A DNA stretch of 64,000 nt. Source: Daucus carota subsp. sativus (taxonomy: Eukaryota > Streptophyta > Magnoliopsida > Apiales > Apiaceae). Every line of letters begins with the position of its first letter. Position 1 is the stretch's first letter. Position numbers and translations under genes: made by a program. Where the stretch lies: positions 737,135 through 801,134 of the forward strand of contig NC_030385.2 of assembly GCF_001625215.2 (NCBI RefSeq). Direction: 5' to 3'. Positions 1 through 12,111 of this stretch are shown here, in pieces. The notes below the pieces were generated by a model. It worked only from the letters and a program-made list of their open reading frames with translations, had not been told where the DNA came from and ran no database searches.

Positions 1-2161
1 TGGCTAAGGTATATCTTACTCCATCTAGTCTGCATTTTTCTCAAATGATTGATTAATAAAATTGGAGTATGAACAGTATTTTAAATTATCTTGAAAGAAG
101 AAAGATCAAGTATTGAAAAGATGACTGCAAATTAAAAAGAAAAAGTGGTTGGTCTTGACCCATTCCAAAGATCATTCAATGTACTTGTAGATATAATCCT
201 TTCTAAGCAGACCAGGCCTTAATATTAATTCTGAATGTGTGTCTTATTTGACCATTGGTTCTGACAAAACAGATAGTATAATCCATATGTATACACTAAG
301 AGTCCGTTTGGCGTAGTTTATAAGTAACTTATAAGTTGAAAAATGTACGTACGTTTTGACTTATAAGCCGTTTAAAAGCTTAGTCATACTGAAAAGCCAC
401 ATTACTTTATTTCCAACAATGTCAAGATTTGAATTTGACCAGCACAATAAAAAAGATATAAGATCAATGAGGGAGTCCTGATTCTGATTAAATTTCAGGT
501 GGGAAAAGGATTATCAAAGAATGAAAAGGCTCAAAAGCTAGCTCTCAGACACTGGCTTGAAGCTGTGAGTCCACAATCATATTCTATCCTTTTGGTCAAT
601 ATGTATCATGGATTTATTGGCATTGACATTTCCTGCTTTATCGGTAGATAGTCATGATCTTGCTTGAATTCAGACTAAAAAAGTGTTTACAATGTCCATT
701 CAAAAGACTTGACTACCAATGCATCTATAATTTACTTATTCAACTAGGAAGAAGAATGTTGTGTTTATGGTAATTGACTGATTAATTTTGAACAGATTGA
801 TCCGCGGCATCGTTATGGACATAATTTGAAATTTTACTATGATGTTTGGTTTACTAGTCAGAGCCGACAACCATTCTTTTACTGGTACATAATTTGCCAC
901 CCGAACTATCAGAAATTTTTGAGGTTTTGTGGTTAGCTTTTCTACAGTAACGAACTCTTGAATCTGATCCGGTAGATATTGCAGGTTGGATGTTGGAGAT
1001 GGCAAAGAAGTTAATATAGAAAAATGCCCTAGGGCCGATCTTCAGAGACAATGCGTCAGATATCTTGGACCAGTATGTTCATCAGTCGATGCTATTTCTA
1101 TATTAAAGTGAATTTCACGATGAGTTAATGTTTGCATCAAGAGAACTTGGTTTTAATTTATATTGCATTTGCAGAGGGAGAGGATAGAATTCGAGGTGAT
1201 CATAGAGCAAGGAAAACTAGTATACAAGTGCAGTGGGAAGCCTTTGAATACAGAGGAGGGATCAAAATGGATATTTGTCCTCAGTACATCTAGTACATTG
1301 TATGTTGGCGAAAAGAAGAAAGGGCACTTTCAGCATTCTAGCTTTTTATCTGGTGGCGCTACCACTGCAGCCGGACGATTAGTAGCTCAGAATGGAGTTC
1401 TAGAGGTGTGTTACTCGCACCCTAACTTAGTCATGCATTTCTATGGCGATCAACAAAAATTTGCATTTTTTGATACACGTAAAAAATAATTTAAAAATAA
1501 TCTTTAGATCTCTGAGATCGCGTTGTTCACCTTCTATATGTAAATAAATCTCTGAATTATGTGGTAATTAACTTGACAGGCTATATGGCCATATAGCGGG
1601 CACTATTGTCCAACAGAGGAAAGTTTTATGGAGTTCATTAGCTTCCTTGAGGAGCACCATGTTGACTTGAGCAATGTCAAGGTAATAACCTAAACCTAAA
1701 GAAAATTCAGACAATATCCTTTTATTCCACGCAGTTTCTTCATCGTGTTTATTAACTTGTTCCAGAGATATGCAATAGATGATGAGGATCCGACCTTAAT
1801 CAAGCCGACTAAAGGGATGCCTAAGTCAGAGATTGCTAGAGTGTCGTCTTTAGAAAACGTTGTATCTGTTAATAAGGAATCATCTGACACCAAGTCACAA
1901 GATTATGAAAATCAGAGACCACCATTGTCGTCTAGATGGACGACAGGGGCAGGTCCTCGGATAGGCTGTGTACGCGAATACTCTCCAGAGTTGCAAAATC
2001 AAGCACTCGACAAAGTCAAATTATCTCCAAGATTTCTACTCAAGGCCGGACCTCATACGAGCAATGGCCCTATTCCTTCACCAAGACCAAGTCCGAGGAT
2101 TCACCTTTCACCAAGAGTTGCCAACATTGGACTCCCAAGTCCTAGGATTGCTGCTACTTAA
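1..2161 (+). CDS. IQM-family calmodulin-binding protein, 3' part
   Basis: This is the C-terminal two thirds of an IQM (IQ-motif) protein, a plant family that binds calmodulin independently of calcium. Exons read 1-8 (end of an exon), 499-564, 796-884, 985-1072, 1175-1405, 1580-1681 and 1766-2161, all with GT-AG borders and matching phases, giving about 325 residues in the window. Seen motifs include [44 protein letters not shown] and YLGPREREEFEVI, which are the family's conserved core. The last exon is rich in Ser-Pro-Arg repeats ([14 protein letters not shown]) after the conserved [13 protein letters not shown]. The IQ motif itself lies upstream, outside the window. The member (IQM1/2/4-like) cannot be fixed from this part. 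Family assignment is sure; the exon 1 end at base 8 is inferred from phase. Confidence 0.9.
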
Positions 2162-2959
2162 TATGCGTAAAATTGTGAAAGTGGACATGTAAAAGGAGAC
2201 CGAGGGATTACTTAACTACAGAGAATATTTCGATACTGCAGTACAATGCTTCACAGAATAGAGTCCTGGCTAGCATCATTTTTTCTGAATTCAAAGAATT
2301 CTTTCATGCCCAAGCGCCATACTGATACTGAATCACGATACACATTAATTTAGTCATTTTATTTCATTTTTTCTTCATTCACCCTGGAGTTTCTGTAGCC
2401 TATACATTTGCTGTTACAAATTTTGAATTTTACTTTCCCGTGCCGTACACTCACCGCTTGGTTTGAACTTCGAAGCCTATACAATAATACTGCTATTAAA
2501 ATAACGTTAATTAAAAAATCGAAACAGCTTTCAGTTTTCTAGTTTCAAATTTTTGTCGAAAATATTTTCTGTCAAACAAACGGTCGTCTAACAACGTCTC
2601 AATTTTAAATTTTGAAAAGAGAGACATTAAAATATCGAAACAGATTTCAGTTTCTTTTCTTTCAAATTTTTCTCGAAAATATCTCCTGTCAAACAAACCG
2701 TCGTCTAATTACATCTCATTTTTAAATTTTGAAAAGAGAGACGAGACAAAAAGATTATGCAAGAGCTGAGTAATAAATTGAGTTATTAATACAAATGGAG
2801 ATTAAAGTACATGAAAAGTCACACTCCCCTTTTAAATACTATCCGTTACAAATTCTTTATAGAGTATTCAAATTTAAACTCTCACGACAAAAGCCCTCAC
2901 AACGCTCCATATTACCAGCGCAATTCACCTAGAACAGAGCAAAATTGACAAAGATTCAA

Positions 2960-4500
2960 ATGGGTGCTTCTGGAAAATGGATTGCTTCACTCATTGCTAC
3001 CAAGAAATCTCATAGACCAAATGACCCTGTAAGCCTCTTGGTTTCTTGATCATTAGTATTTAATTTTTTGTAATTTTTATGTTTTTGATTTTTGTTGATT
3101 GGATTTTTGTTGAATAATTTAGGAGAGAATGGGTGGTGGAAAGGGTAAGAAATGGACGTTGTGGAGGAGTTCTTCTTCGGGTTCTGGAGGAGGCGTTACG
3201 ACGTTGTCAGAGGGTACTAAAGTACGAGGACGGTTGTCAGAAGCGGCAGCGAGTGATTCTCCGTTTATGGCTGCCGCTATGGCTACTGTTGTTCAAGCTC
3301 CAGCTAGAGATTTTATGGTGGTGAGGCGACAGTGGGCTGCTATTCGTATTCAGACCGTTTTTCGGGCTTTTTTGGTAATAATCTTGTTAAATTCATTCAG
3401 ATTCTTCGTTACTAATTTAGTAATATACCATGTAATTTTGTTCATAATTAATTGTTAATTATGTTTTGGGAGATGAATTAGTCCAGTTTTTAGTTTTTAT
3501 TGTTAATTACGTGAAATATATGTGGCTATAAATTTTTTTGATCATTTCGACTTGCTAAATTCTGTTAATATTGGCTTGATGAAGGCAAGGCGGGCTTTGA
3601 GGGCTCTGAAAGCAATAGTTAGGCTTCAGGCTATTGTTCGCGGAAGACAGGTCAGGAAGCAAGCTGCGGTGACACTGAGGTGCATGGAGGCTCTTGTTCG
3701 AGTGCAGGCTCGGGTCAAGGCTCGATGTGCGTCCGCAGAAGTGCAGAAAGACGAGCCTGATTCGATCAAACAGGGCGGATGGTGTGATAGTCATGGCACG
3801 ATTGAGGAAGTGAAGACGAAGCAGCATATGAAACAAGCCGGAGCAATGAAGAGGGAGAGAGCAATTGCATATGCCCTTTCTCAGCAAGTAATGTGAACTT
3901 GAAAAAGTTGCAGCATTCTGTTTTTTTTAATTTTTTTATTCTGATTTTTTTTTTTTGGATCAGCAACTTAGAACGAATCCCGGTCTGAACTCAAGAAAAA
4001 ACAAGATGGGTGCGTGTAATAAATTTGATAAAAACTCTGGTATGAGCTGGTTAGACGGTTGGATGGCGAACAAGCCATGGGAAGGCAGATCGATGGAAGA
4101 ATCCCAAATGGACTCGCCAGATTTGTCATTCGCTTCCAAGAATAAAGAAGACTATAGTGTTACATCATGGTCCAATTATTCGGAACATGATTCAGTGAAT
4201 GTCAGACGGAATAACATCTCAACCAGAATATCTAGCAGGCCTCAATGCTCGGAGTTTCTTAGCAATGAGAGCCTGTCGTCAATTTCATCCACAACTTCTG
4301 ATACTCCTGGATCCAGCTGCACTTTGGCAGAGGGGAGTACCGTTAAGCGAGCTGGTTACATGAATTTAACAGAGTCGATTAAGGCGAAACAAAGAGGTTC
4401 AGTCGACAGTTCACAGTTGTGCAAGAAACCAAGCCCGCTTTCTAAAGGTCTGGCAAGAAGAAATGCTGCTTGTCAATTTCGTTCAGTCGATTTGAGCTAG
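2960..4500 (+). CDS. IQD protein (IQ67-domain calmodulin-binding scaffold)
   Basis: The gene has four exons: 2960-3028, 3123-3374, 3585-3887 and 3964-4500 (386 residues). The start [12 protein letters not shown] is the usual IQD N-terminus. The IQ67 domain spans about residues 93-160: [20 protein letters not shown] is the first IQ motif, with the family's intron inside the domain, followed by [20 protein letters not shown] and the third repeat [15 protein letters not shown] short basic stretch AYALSQQQLRTNP and a [12 protein letters not shown] block follow, and the tail is Ser-rich. IQD proteins bind calmodulin at microtubules, the plasma membrane or the nucleus and recruit kinesin light chains and other partners. 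The length is in the family range and the gene looks intact. The exact subfamily is not decided. It lies about 800 bp downstream of another IQ-motif gene of an unrelated family. Confidence 0.93.
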
Positions 4501-5567
4501 AATTTTTACATACATCCAGGGGCATGTGAATGGAATTTAAGGATAGTTCTAGTGAAGATTACTATGTGAAAGTTTTGCTTGTTTTGGGTGCTAGCTTTTG
4601 GAGTTCAACTAGTTCTGTTGGACGATTCGCAATAGCTACAGGATTGAGTTGAAGGAATGATTCAAACAAACAGGTGATCCTTTAAAAATCTTTGTATTCA
4701 AATTGTTACTTTGTTACAGTTACCAGCAGAAAAGACATTTGGATGGACTGACTTCATAATGTTGGTTGATGTTAAGAGAAATGTCTGAGAAGCAAACTTG
4801 TTTGAGTTTTTTTTCAAAAATATTCTAGGTTGGAGAAATTATTTTCAAAAATATGGTGCAACCTCATTTACAACACCAATAACGTGGAAATCAGCTCTAA
4901 ATCAACTGTGTCGCAATATGAGTTGCAGTTTGTACCCTATTTTTGAAAATAAATTTGAAAATTTCGGTATTTCTGTAAATTTCTGGATTTGTTTTGGTAT
5001 TGCAAATTATGATATCCTTTTGATGCTAAATTTAGTAAAATCTTATTTTTTGAAGCAGGCATAAATTTTTTGATGATTTCAACAGATATCTTAAGCTAAG
5101 TTTCATTGATAGATCTTAGATTTGTGTGTTTAAACATATATAAAAATGTTGACATGTATGAATATGTTAACTAAAGTCTAAAATAGACAAATTTTGATTT
5201 ATTAGTGTGTAAGAGATATTTGGGCTTCCTTAATTGTATTTCCGTGCCGGGACCATGAAATAGTTTGTGGGCTTTCTGAAATTGAATCTTAAAACAAAAT
5301 GTATAATTTGACTTGGGATAAGAGATGAGATCAGTGTGTTCCCACAATTTTGGCAGCTGTTTTGATTCATTAGGGACCAGCCACCCCACAATTCATACCT
5401 GTACCGGGCTGTACGCAGTGAGATCACATTACAGCATTACGCGTTGTAAATTCATTTAGACCAGGAGAGCAGTGCTACGACTCATATTCTATTCGAAAAC
5501 ATGGCATAAATCTCATTTTTTTTAAAAAAAAAATTAGATTTAGTGAAAGTTAAATTTGATTAAATTA
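4501..5567. other. IQD 3' flank, no gene seen
   Basis: AT-rich DNA holding the presumed 3' UTR of the IQD gene and then spacer. Open frames here are short and lack plant family features. Confidence 0.6.
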
Positions 5568-6145
5568 CTCCATCTGTTCCAACCATTTTTTCTTTTTGAG
5601 CATCCAATTCAATTCCTTAAATTTTAAAAATTACCAAATATTGGGGGTGTTTTAGCCGGGACCATTTCTTCTTTTTGAGTGTCCTATCCAATTCCTTAAA
5701 TTTTAAAATTTACCATATATTGGGGGTGTTTGGTCGGGACTTTTAAGCCCGACTTCTGGAGTTAAAGTTAAAAACACTTATTCGTAACGTTTGTTTAAAA
5801 AATAAGGAGTACTTGTAAAAATATAAGAATACAAGTTTTTGTTTCATGACTTCTACTTCTTTCCAAACACTTATAAGTCTTAATTTGCTTCTAACTTTTA
5901 CCTCATTTTTTTACTTTAAACAAGAAGCACTTATTTTAAGTGCACCCAAACGACCCTATTGTGAATGGGTCTCACCACTTCCCCAGTTTTCTTTTGTTTT
6001 CACTCTAGTATTTCCTTTTTATACATTAAAAATCAATAAATCCAATTACTTCAGCCACTTTTCTTTCTCTTTTCAACTAATTTTTACATATTTCTTAAAC
6101 TACGTGCCCAAATCATACATAAACAAATTGGTGGGACGAAAGAAG
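5568..6145. mobile_element. Stowaway-like MITE with a second MITE inside
   Basis: The left end CTCCATCTGTTCC follows a TA, and the right end is the inverted GGGACGAAAGAAG followed by TA, as in Stowaway (Tc1/mariner) MITEs. Inside lies a tandem repeat of about 79 bp (TCTTTTTGAG at 5591 and again at 5670). It is followed by a different element at about 5733-5955, whose ends GGTGTTTGGTCG and CCAAACGACCC are inverted. The ends are clear; the inner order is inferred. Confidence 0.7.
5733..5955. mobile_element. MITE with GTTTGG...CCAAAC ends, nested
   Basis: Imperfect terminal inverted repeats lie at the two ends (gtgtttggtcgggactttta and ttttaagtgcacccaaacga). Related sequences occur at about 303-375, 14744-14826 and 19022-19280, all with AAGTGACTTCT-like and CCCAAAC motifs. 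They form one dispersed family in this window. The superfamily was not determined. Confidence 0.55.
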
Positions 6146-6408
6146 TAAATTTTTAACATAGTATTTACTTATTCTTTCAAAAAAAACAGAGTATTTACTT
6201 ATAAACCCACTTAAACTAAAGTAATATTATTTTTCTCTAAATTATATAACCTAAATATTAATCATAATTATTAATTTGACGCATAGACAAGTTTTACGGG
6301 GACTAGTATTCTATTTAATTTAAAATATTATCATATTATTGATTAAATGATTAAATTATATTATTCTATTATATATAAAATATGCTTTTTTTCTTTATTA
6401 GTAACATA

Positions 6409-6623
6409 CTCTCTCTGTCTCAGTAGGTTATTTACTTTCATTATTTGCACGCATTTTGAGGCTCATATAAACTTTTCATAACATTTTTTTGATTATTTTC
6501 TTGAATAAAAGTTTAGACGTCAAATTTTTATTGAGGAAAAAATTAGACATGACATTATAACTTTATAGAAACCTCGAAATACTTGCCGAAAAGTAACGGA
6601 AATACTTGTTGGGACTGAGAGAG
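6409..6623. mobile_element. Stowaway-like MITE
   Basis: The element starts CTCTCTCTGTCTCAG and ends with the inverse GGGACTGAGAGAG. It is flanked on both sides by TA (6407-6408 and 6624-6625), the target-site duplication typical of Tc1/mariner MITEs. Length is 215 bp and there is no coding capacity. Confidence 0.8.
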
Positions 6624-6625
6624 TA

Positions 6626-8413
6626 TATTTTAATATTAATATTTTTATAAAAATAAAAAATCATATTAAAAATAATACTCATGCGACCTACTCACACTCA
6701 TTCCCTCTTGATTTCAAAAACTCATTTACCGGGAATTTGAGATATTGGCCCGAGAAGAAAAGAGTTCATCAAAGAATGAAGTGTGAATTTCGTTCATTTT
6801 ATACCATCGAAAGATTTCTTATTTGGTATTCTAAGTTGCAACACATATGACCTAGCAGGCAAACAGTACTGTAATCGGAAATGGAAAGCTTTGGAATAAA
6901 TATTAAAATAGAAAGTGAAAACAGAAAATGAATGAGTAAGGGAGATATCTAATGAAAGAGACCCATACCAAAGCCAACAATTTGATGGCTATTCTCTCTC
7001 GTGTACAATTCATTGATTCATCCTTAAGTTTAATAAAAACAAACGCAGGAATTGCTGCAGTACTGGAATTGGTCAACAAATAGAGCTAAACGACTTTCTT
7101 GCATTAATCTTTGCATGTGCATTCATTAAATTCAAGAATCTCGTTTGATTCTATTTCTTCCATCACAAGCATTACATGCGAAATAAGTATTCATATATCA
7201 TCTATTAAAATTATATTTTATATCATATAATTCAGATTGACCATATAATGATTGTGTTTTGAACAATATATAGTGCCATATAACGAATTAATTGAGAGTA
7301 CTTTTCTTCAGCAAATTTAATGTGATATTTTTAATTAAACGGCGTTTCTAGCAGATAACTAAGGGTTTGTGCAATGTGTACTCGATAGGCATATGCTAAA
7401 CACTAAAATTTATGAATTTGGATATTTTTGATTGGTGTGGTTGTTGTAAATGCGGGGGAGTCAATCGTGTAAGCCAATCAAAACACGAAAAATTTATCAA
7501 ATTTTGTGCTTATATATTATGTGCTCATGGACACATCATAAAAAAAACCGTATAACTAATTAATAATCACGTCAAAAAGTGTGTTTATGATACTACGAAA
7601 GTAAAGTCAAATAGATTTTAAAATTTTTAATTTTTAAATTATATACATTTTTATAAATATCTGTTCAAAAAAGCGAGATCATCTCCGATTGCGGTGGCTA
7701 AAAATAATTTATTATATTGGACAGTAAAAGAGCATTTTTAGATTGTCTAAAAATGACTGGTTAAATTAGGCATGAAAAATATTATTTCAAATTTATCGAA
7801 AACGTTAGACATTATGCTCCACCAGGAATGATTATATTTTAAAATATTATGTAATTATGTTATTATTATATCAAGTAGTTATGTATAAAATATGTTATTT
7901 CAATATAATAATAGATTATGTGTAATCTTGTTACAAGTATTTAAAGATTGGTGAAATATCGTCAATATCAAATAGTTGGCTGTAATTATAAACGAGAGTT
8001 TTGTATTGTTGGAGTATGAAATTTCTACATATTCTTTACAAAATTTATTTTGCATGTCACACACATTTTTAGTCAAGGGTTTTGTAATGTTGGAAATACT
8101 GATATTGTGTAAAATTTACTCAACATGCAATACATTTTATTTTGCCGGTACTGATTATATTGGTCAAATATATTTTAATAATGTTTTGTTATTATTATTT
8201 TAAATTGTTATAAATAAAATATATGTCATTTAATATGTACCAGATGATATGAAATCTTGCTACAAGTCTCTAGATGTTAACTGATTATAACTAGCATCAA
8301 TGGATTGACTAAAAATAATGCATGGTTGGAATGAAATAAATTTTACATATTATTTATAATTTTTTTATGATTTATTTATTAAAATTTAGTTATAAATTTA
8401 AAAGTTCATATAT
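6626..8413. other. AT-rich spacer, no gene seen
   Basis: No frame with recognisable protein features on either strand. The sequence is strongly AT-rich and probably made of decayed MITE material, but I could not define ends. Confidence 0.5.
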
Positions 8414-8600
8414 CACTACAATAAATAAGCCTATTTACGACGGATTTTTAACACTAAATCCGTCGTAAATGGTCCAATTACAACGGTTTTTTCCCGTCAT
8501 TTTTGCTCAAGTGAAAAATTCAAAAACTGATCGCAGATTCAAATTTTCATCGCAAGTTCAAAAATTGATCGCAAGTCCATATTTTTGTCGTGACTTGTAC
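8414..8600 (+). mobile_element. CACTA transposon end, fragment
   Basis: CACTACAATAAATAAGCC followed by ACGACGGATTT, then the inverse AAATCCGTCGTAAAT, is the usual terminus of plant CACTA (En/Spm) elements with subterminal repeats. No opposite end was found, so this is a remnant. Confidence 0.6.
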
Positions 8601-9089
8601 TTAGACAATTATGGAGATCTAACTGTAGTAGGAAGATAATTAATTGTACATTGATTATTCTTATGTCGAACATTTCGAAGTTAAACAGAAAAAAAATGAT
8701 GATTTAACATTACATCATATATAGAGTTTGCAGTTTTAAGTGTCAATTTTCAAAATTAAGATTCCAGCCGTCTCTGTTTCTCAATCTTCACCCCCTTCAT
8801 TGATTAAACCTTTTCTCTCTTCCATCCTCTCTCGTATTTGCTAGTATTTTTTTATTAAAATCAAGAGTTAATTTTTTTGAGTGCGAGTCTTGTTGAGTAC
8901 CTTGTTATCAAAGTTGTCATATTTTTTTTTCAAGTTTTCTAATGTAAATTAAAGCGTCTTGTTTGCGCATGTGTGAAATCATCTTCCTACAAAACCCTAA
9001 CCTGAAAAACACGAATGTGATCCTTTAAATATAAATATTTTTGTATATTTTTTATTGTTTAATAAAATATAATTCACTTATAATATTAG

Positions 9090-9760
9090 AATAATAAGAA
9101 ACCCTAAAATTCTCTTGTTTTTGTAGTCGTCTTCATTATCTGAGGGGGCTTTCATCAACTTTCACCGGTGAAAAGCTCCAATTTATTTGTTTTATCTAAT
9201 TTGTTTTTTTCAATAATCTTCTTCTTCGAAGAAAGATTTCTCTCCTTTGATTTATTTTTCTAGATCTACGTTATCGGAACTTCTAGTTTACGTTTTCTAT
9301 TCGATTCAAGCAGAGCTTATCGGATACAAGAATTAATCGTCTATCTTGTGGTTTCGACTGTCAGATCTGAGTATTTTTATTTTTATTTGTTTGAGTTTGT
9401 TTTTATTTTGATTTTCGGCTTGTATTTCAGGTTGTTTTCTGTCTTTTGTGAGAGCGTTATTTTTCGTTTCTTAGTTGGAAGCGGGGGTTTGATTTGGTGA
9501 TAAAATTTTGCATGGAATCAAAATTCTGGTTGATAGCTCAAATGATAGCTCTGTATGGACATGATAAAGAGGTGCCAATAATTCAACGAGAATGCATGAA
9601 GTGGGTATTTATATTTGTATATACATTATCTTCAAAATTTCGGTTAACTGTCTCTTTACAAGAACAGACGATTAGTTTACAGTTTGGGTGATCATTGGTG
9701 TAGTTGCCGTATAATTTTTATTATTAGATTAACGTACACCTTTGTTTTAAAAAAGTTTAA
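9090..9760 (+). mobile_element. non-autonomous L1-like retroelement, degraded copy
   Basis: This region aligns by eye with the element at 37712-38210. Both start near AAACCCTA. Both then have a GGGGCTT...hairpin (GGGGGCTTTCATCA...GGTGAAAAGCTCC here), and both end with GTAG(T/A)TGCCGTAT followed by an AT-rich tail and an A-run (9749-9754). A possible target duplication ATAATATTAG occurs at 9080-9089 and 9762-9771 but is AT-rich and therefore weak. No reverse transcriptase is encoded. Confidence 0.55.
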
Positions 9761-9779
9761 AATAATATTAGTTTATTAT

Positions 9780-10400
9780 TAAAAAATATATTTATAATGA
9801 ATTATTCTTTCAGGCCAGTTTAAAGTTATTCGTGAACAATGCAAGTTGGATTCAAAATTTCAAACTGTGTATTTTCAATTTTGCTCTTGTAACACTTCGG
9901 ATCCCACCTAGATTGTGTATAATCTAGATTTTTAATCAAATCCGATTCAGAACTCAAAATTGAACTAACAATATTATTTTTATCAATATATGATATAAGG
10001 AACCAAATGCTGCCACTATTAAAGCAGTAATAAAATTATAATAAATTTTATAATCGTAAGAGAGAGCTAGGGACAAACTCTGAAACCATGAATGGTTCAT
10101 TTTTGTAATTTTGTGCTACTGCAGTAACAAATTTCAATATTGTCCGGCCGAGATGGATCACCATATACATTTATACGTGCTCCGGACAACAGAAGGAGCA
10201 CACACGAAAAAACTCATGCACATTGATCTTTGGCTAAAGGTTCGTAGCATATTATGGTGCTTTATACCAATAAGGTGACCTAGCTCGCACTCGAGTGCAA
10301 TCTGCACTGCATATTTATGGATAGATAGAAGAGGACCAAAATATGTATGTACACGATAAGTTTAGTATTAACCAGTACGTAGATCATTTCTTGTTAATCA
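9780..10400. other. spacer, no gene seen
   Basis: No coding features found. Several short frames are present without family motifs. Confidence 0.5.
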
Positions 10401-10408
10401 TCACATCT

Positions 10409-10419
10409 CTCTCTCCCCC

Positions 10420-10459
<40 letters not shown>

Positions 10460-10564
10460 CCTCTCTCCCCCTCTCCCTCTCCCTCCCCCTCTCCCTCCCT
10501 CTCTCTCTCCCCCTCTCCCCCTCCCCCTCCCCCTCCCTCTCCCTCTCCCTCTCTCTCTCTCTCT
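10409..10564. repeat. long CT/CCCTCT microsatellite
   Basis: About 155 bp of pure pyrimidine: (CT)n passing into CCCTCT and CCCCCT blocks and back to (CT)n. Reading frames through it give Ser-Leu-Pro or Arg-Glu repeats and are not genes. Confidence 0.95.
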
Positions 10565-11514
10565 GTATTTGTACTTGCGAAAGAGAAATCATGCTGTTAA
10601 TTAGTACATTCACTGTATCCCTTCTACCACCAAAGAGGTGCACCCTACCATGAATGGACCACTTGGTTATATCGCCTATATATGTGCAAATATACATTTC
10701 TTAATTATATCCCTGTTTTCATTCGATCATGCAACGCAACGTACATTCATACAGACGCAGAGAGACGATATATATAATGCAAATTCTCAACTGATTATCT
10801 CGATTACAAGAACCAACCCCTTTCAGCTTTAATTTAGTATACTTCCTGACTCCCGACCATTTGTAAATATAATAAAAATTTTATAATATAAAAATCAACC
10901 AGCCTAACTGCTTTCTCTACTATACTTAATTTATACATTAGATACCAATGGATGCCACACTTATCTCTGACTTTTATTACTTTTTCACTCTACTTTGTAT
11001 ATCTTCTTAACCTTTGTTAACCAACTCAAATGTAAACATTTGGGAGGAGGGAGAGAATATATATTTGTATACCGATATATAGTAAAGCCAAGCAATGAAC
11101 GATATACCGGGAAACATGGGAGCATATGATCTCACTTATACATGAGTATGTAAGTTGTAACAGGCTCATTTCTGTGTACAGCCTAAAAAGAAAGAAAAGA
11201 AAAAGCGACATATGTTCATCACAAACTGTCTCAGTATCTGAGCTCTCACATGTACCTTCTGCACATTTACACGAGACTTTTTCCTATTATGATCAAAAAA
11301 ATTACGATAATATATGACATTGCTTTTATATATCATTCTTTGTCGATAGTGCTATAGCATGCGTCTAAATTTTAAATTCGAGTTATAAACAGTCTACATG
11401 CATGTAAACATATACATTATTATTGCTTAATTACTCTCTCCCACTCAAAATAATAGTCGTGTTTGACTTATTCAGCAGTCGGATTTGCTTAACTTAGTGG
11501 GGGTGGGGACATAT

Positions 11515-11878
11515 CGGGTTGTAATTCAAGTCAAGTAGCCGAGCCAAGTTTAATCGAGTCGAGCTGAGCCAACTCATTTAGCTAATCGAGCCTAGACCTT
11601 TGTCTGAACCCGACTCGTTTAATTTCACAGGTCGAGTCGAGCCGGCCCGTTTAGCTAAACGAGCTGTTTTTAACAGGTCGAGCGAGACAGCTAGTATAAT
11701 TTTACACTCGAGCCAAAACCTCTACTCAAACTCGGCTCGTTTAATGTCACGAGTCGAGCCGGCTCATTTTAATTAAACAAGCCGGAACCTTTGTCCGAAT
11801 TCGGCTCGTTTAACGAGTCAAATCCAGTTAAACGAGTTCGAGCCGGGCGAGAGCCACCCGACTCAAATTACAGCTCTA
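11515..11878. mobile_element. hAT-like MITE with GAGTCGAGCC sub-repeats
   Basis: The ends are imperfect inverted repeats (GGGTTGTAATTCAAGTC at the left; GACTCAAATTACAGCTCTA at the right). They are flanked by near-identical GGGACATAT (11506-11514) and GGGATATAT (11879-11887). The interior repeats GAGTCGAGCC and CTCGTTTAA in both orientations, giving strong self-complementarity. The target duplication size fits hAT. Confidence 0.65.
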
Positions 11879-12055
11879 GGGATATATGTACATCGTATGT
11901 GACACAAGACTTAATACACACACCTATTTCTGGTGTCATCACAGTTTGTTATTCAGAGAATCAAAGTGACCTCTCTTTCACATTTCAAGCTAGGTCTTAT
12001 TGCGCAACAGTGTGTATAACATAAGCACTGCACTTAAACAAGCCTCGGTTCTTCC

Positions 12056-12064
12056 TATATAAAA
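12056..12064 (+). promoter_or_regulatory. TATA box of the MYB gene
   Basis: TATATAAAA lies 48 bp before the MYB start codon. A transcript starting about 30 bp downstream would have a short leader of about 25 nt. Position only; not tested. Confidence 0.55.
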
Positions 12065-12111
12065 GAAGACAAGTGAAAATAGAAAAATTAACCAGGGAAG
12101 AGCTAGAGACC

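Noticed and set aside
10343-10697. Ser/Pro/Leu-rich and Arg/Glu-rich frames on both strands
   Set aside because: They are translations of the CT microsatellite.
12073-12111. Upstream start for the MYB protein
   Set aside because: The codon at 12073 is GTG, and the family starts at MGHHSCC.
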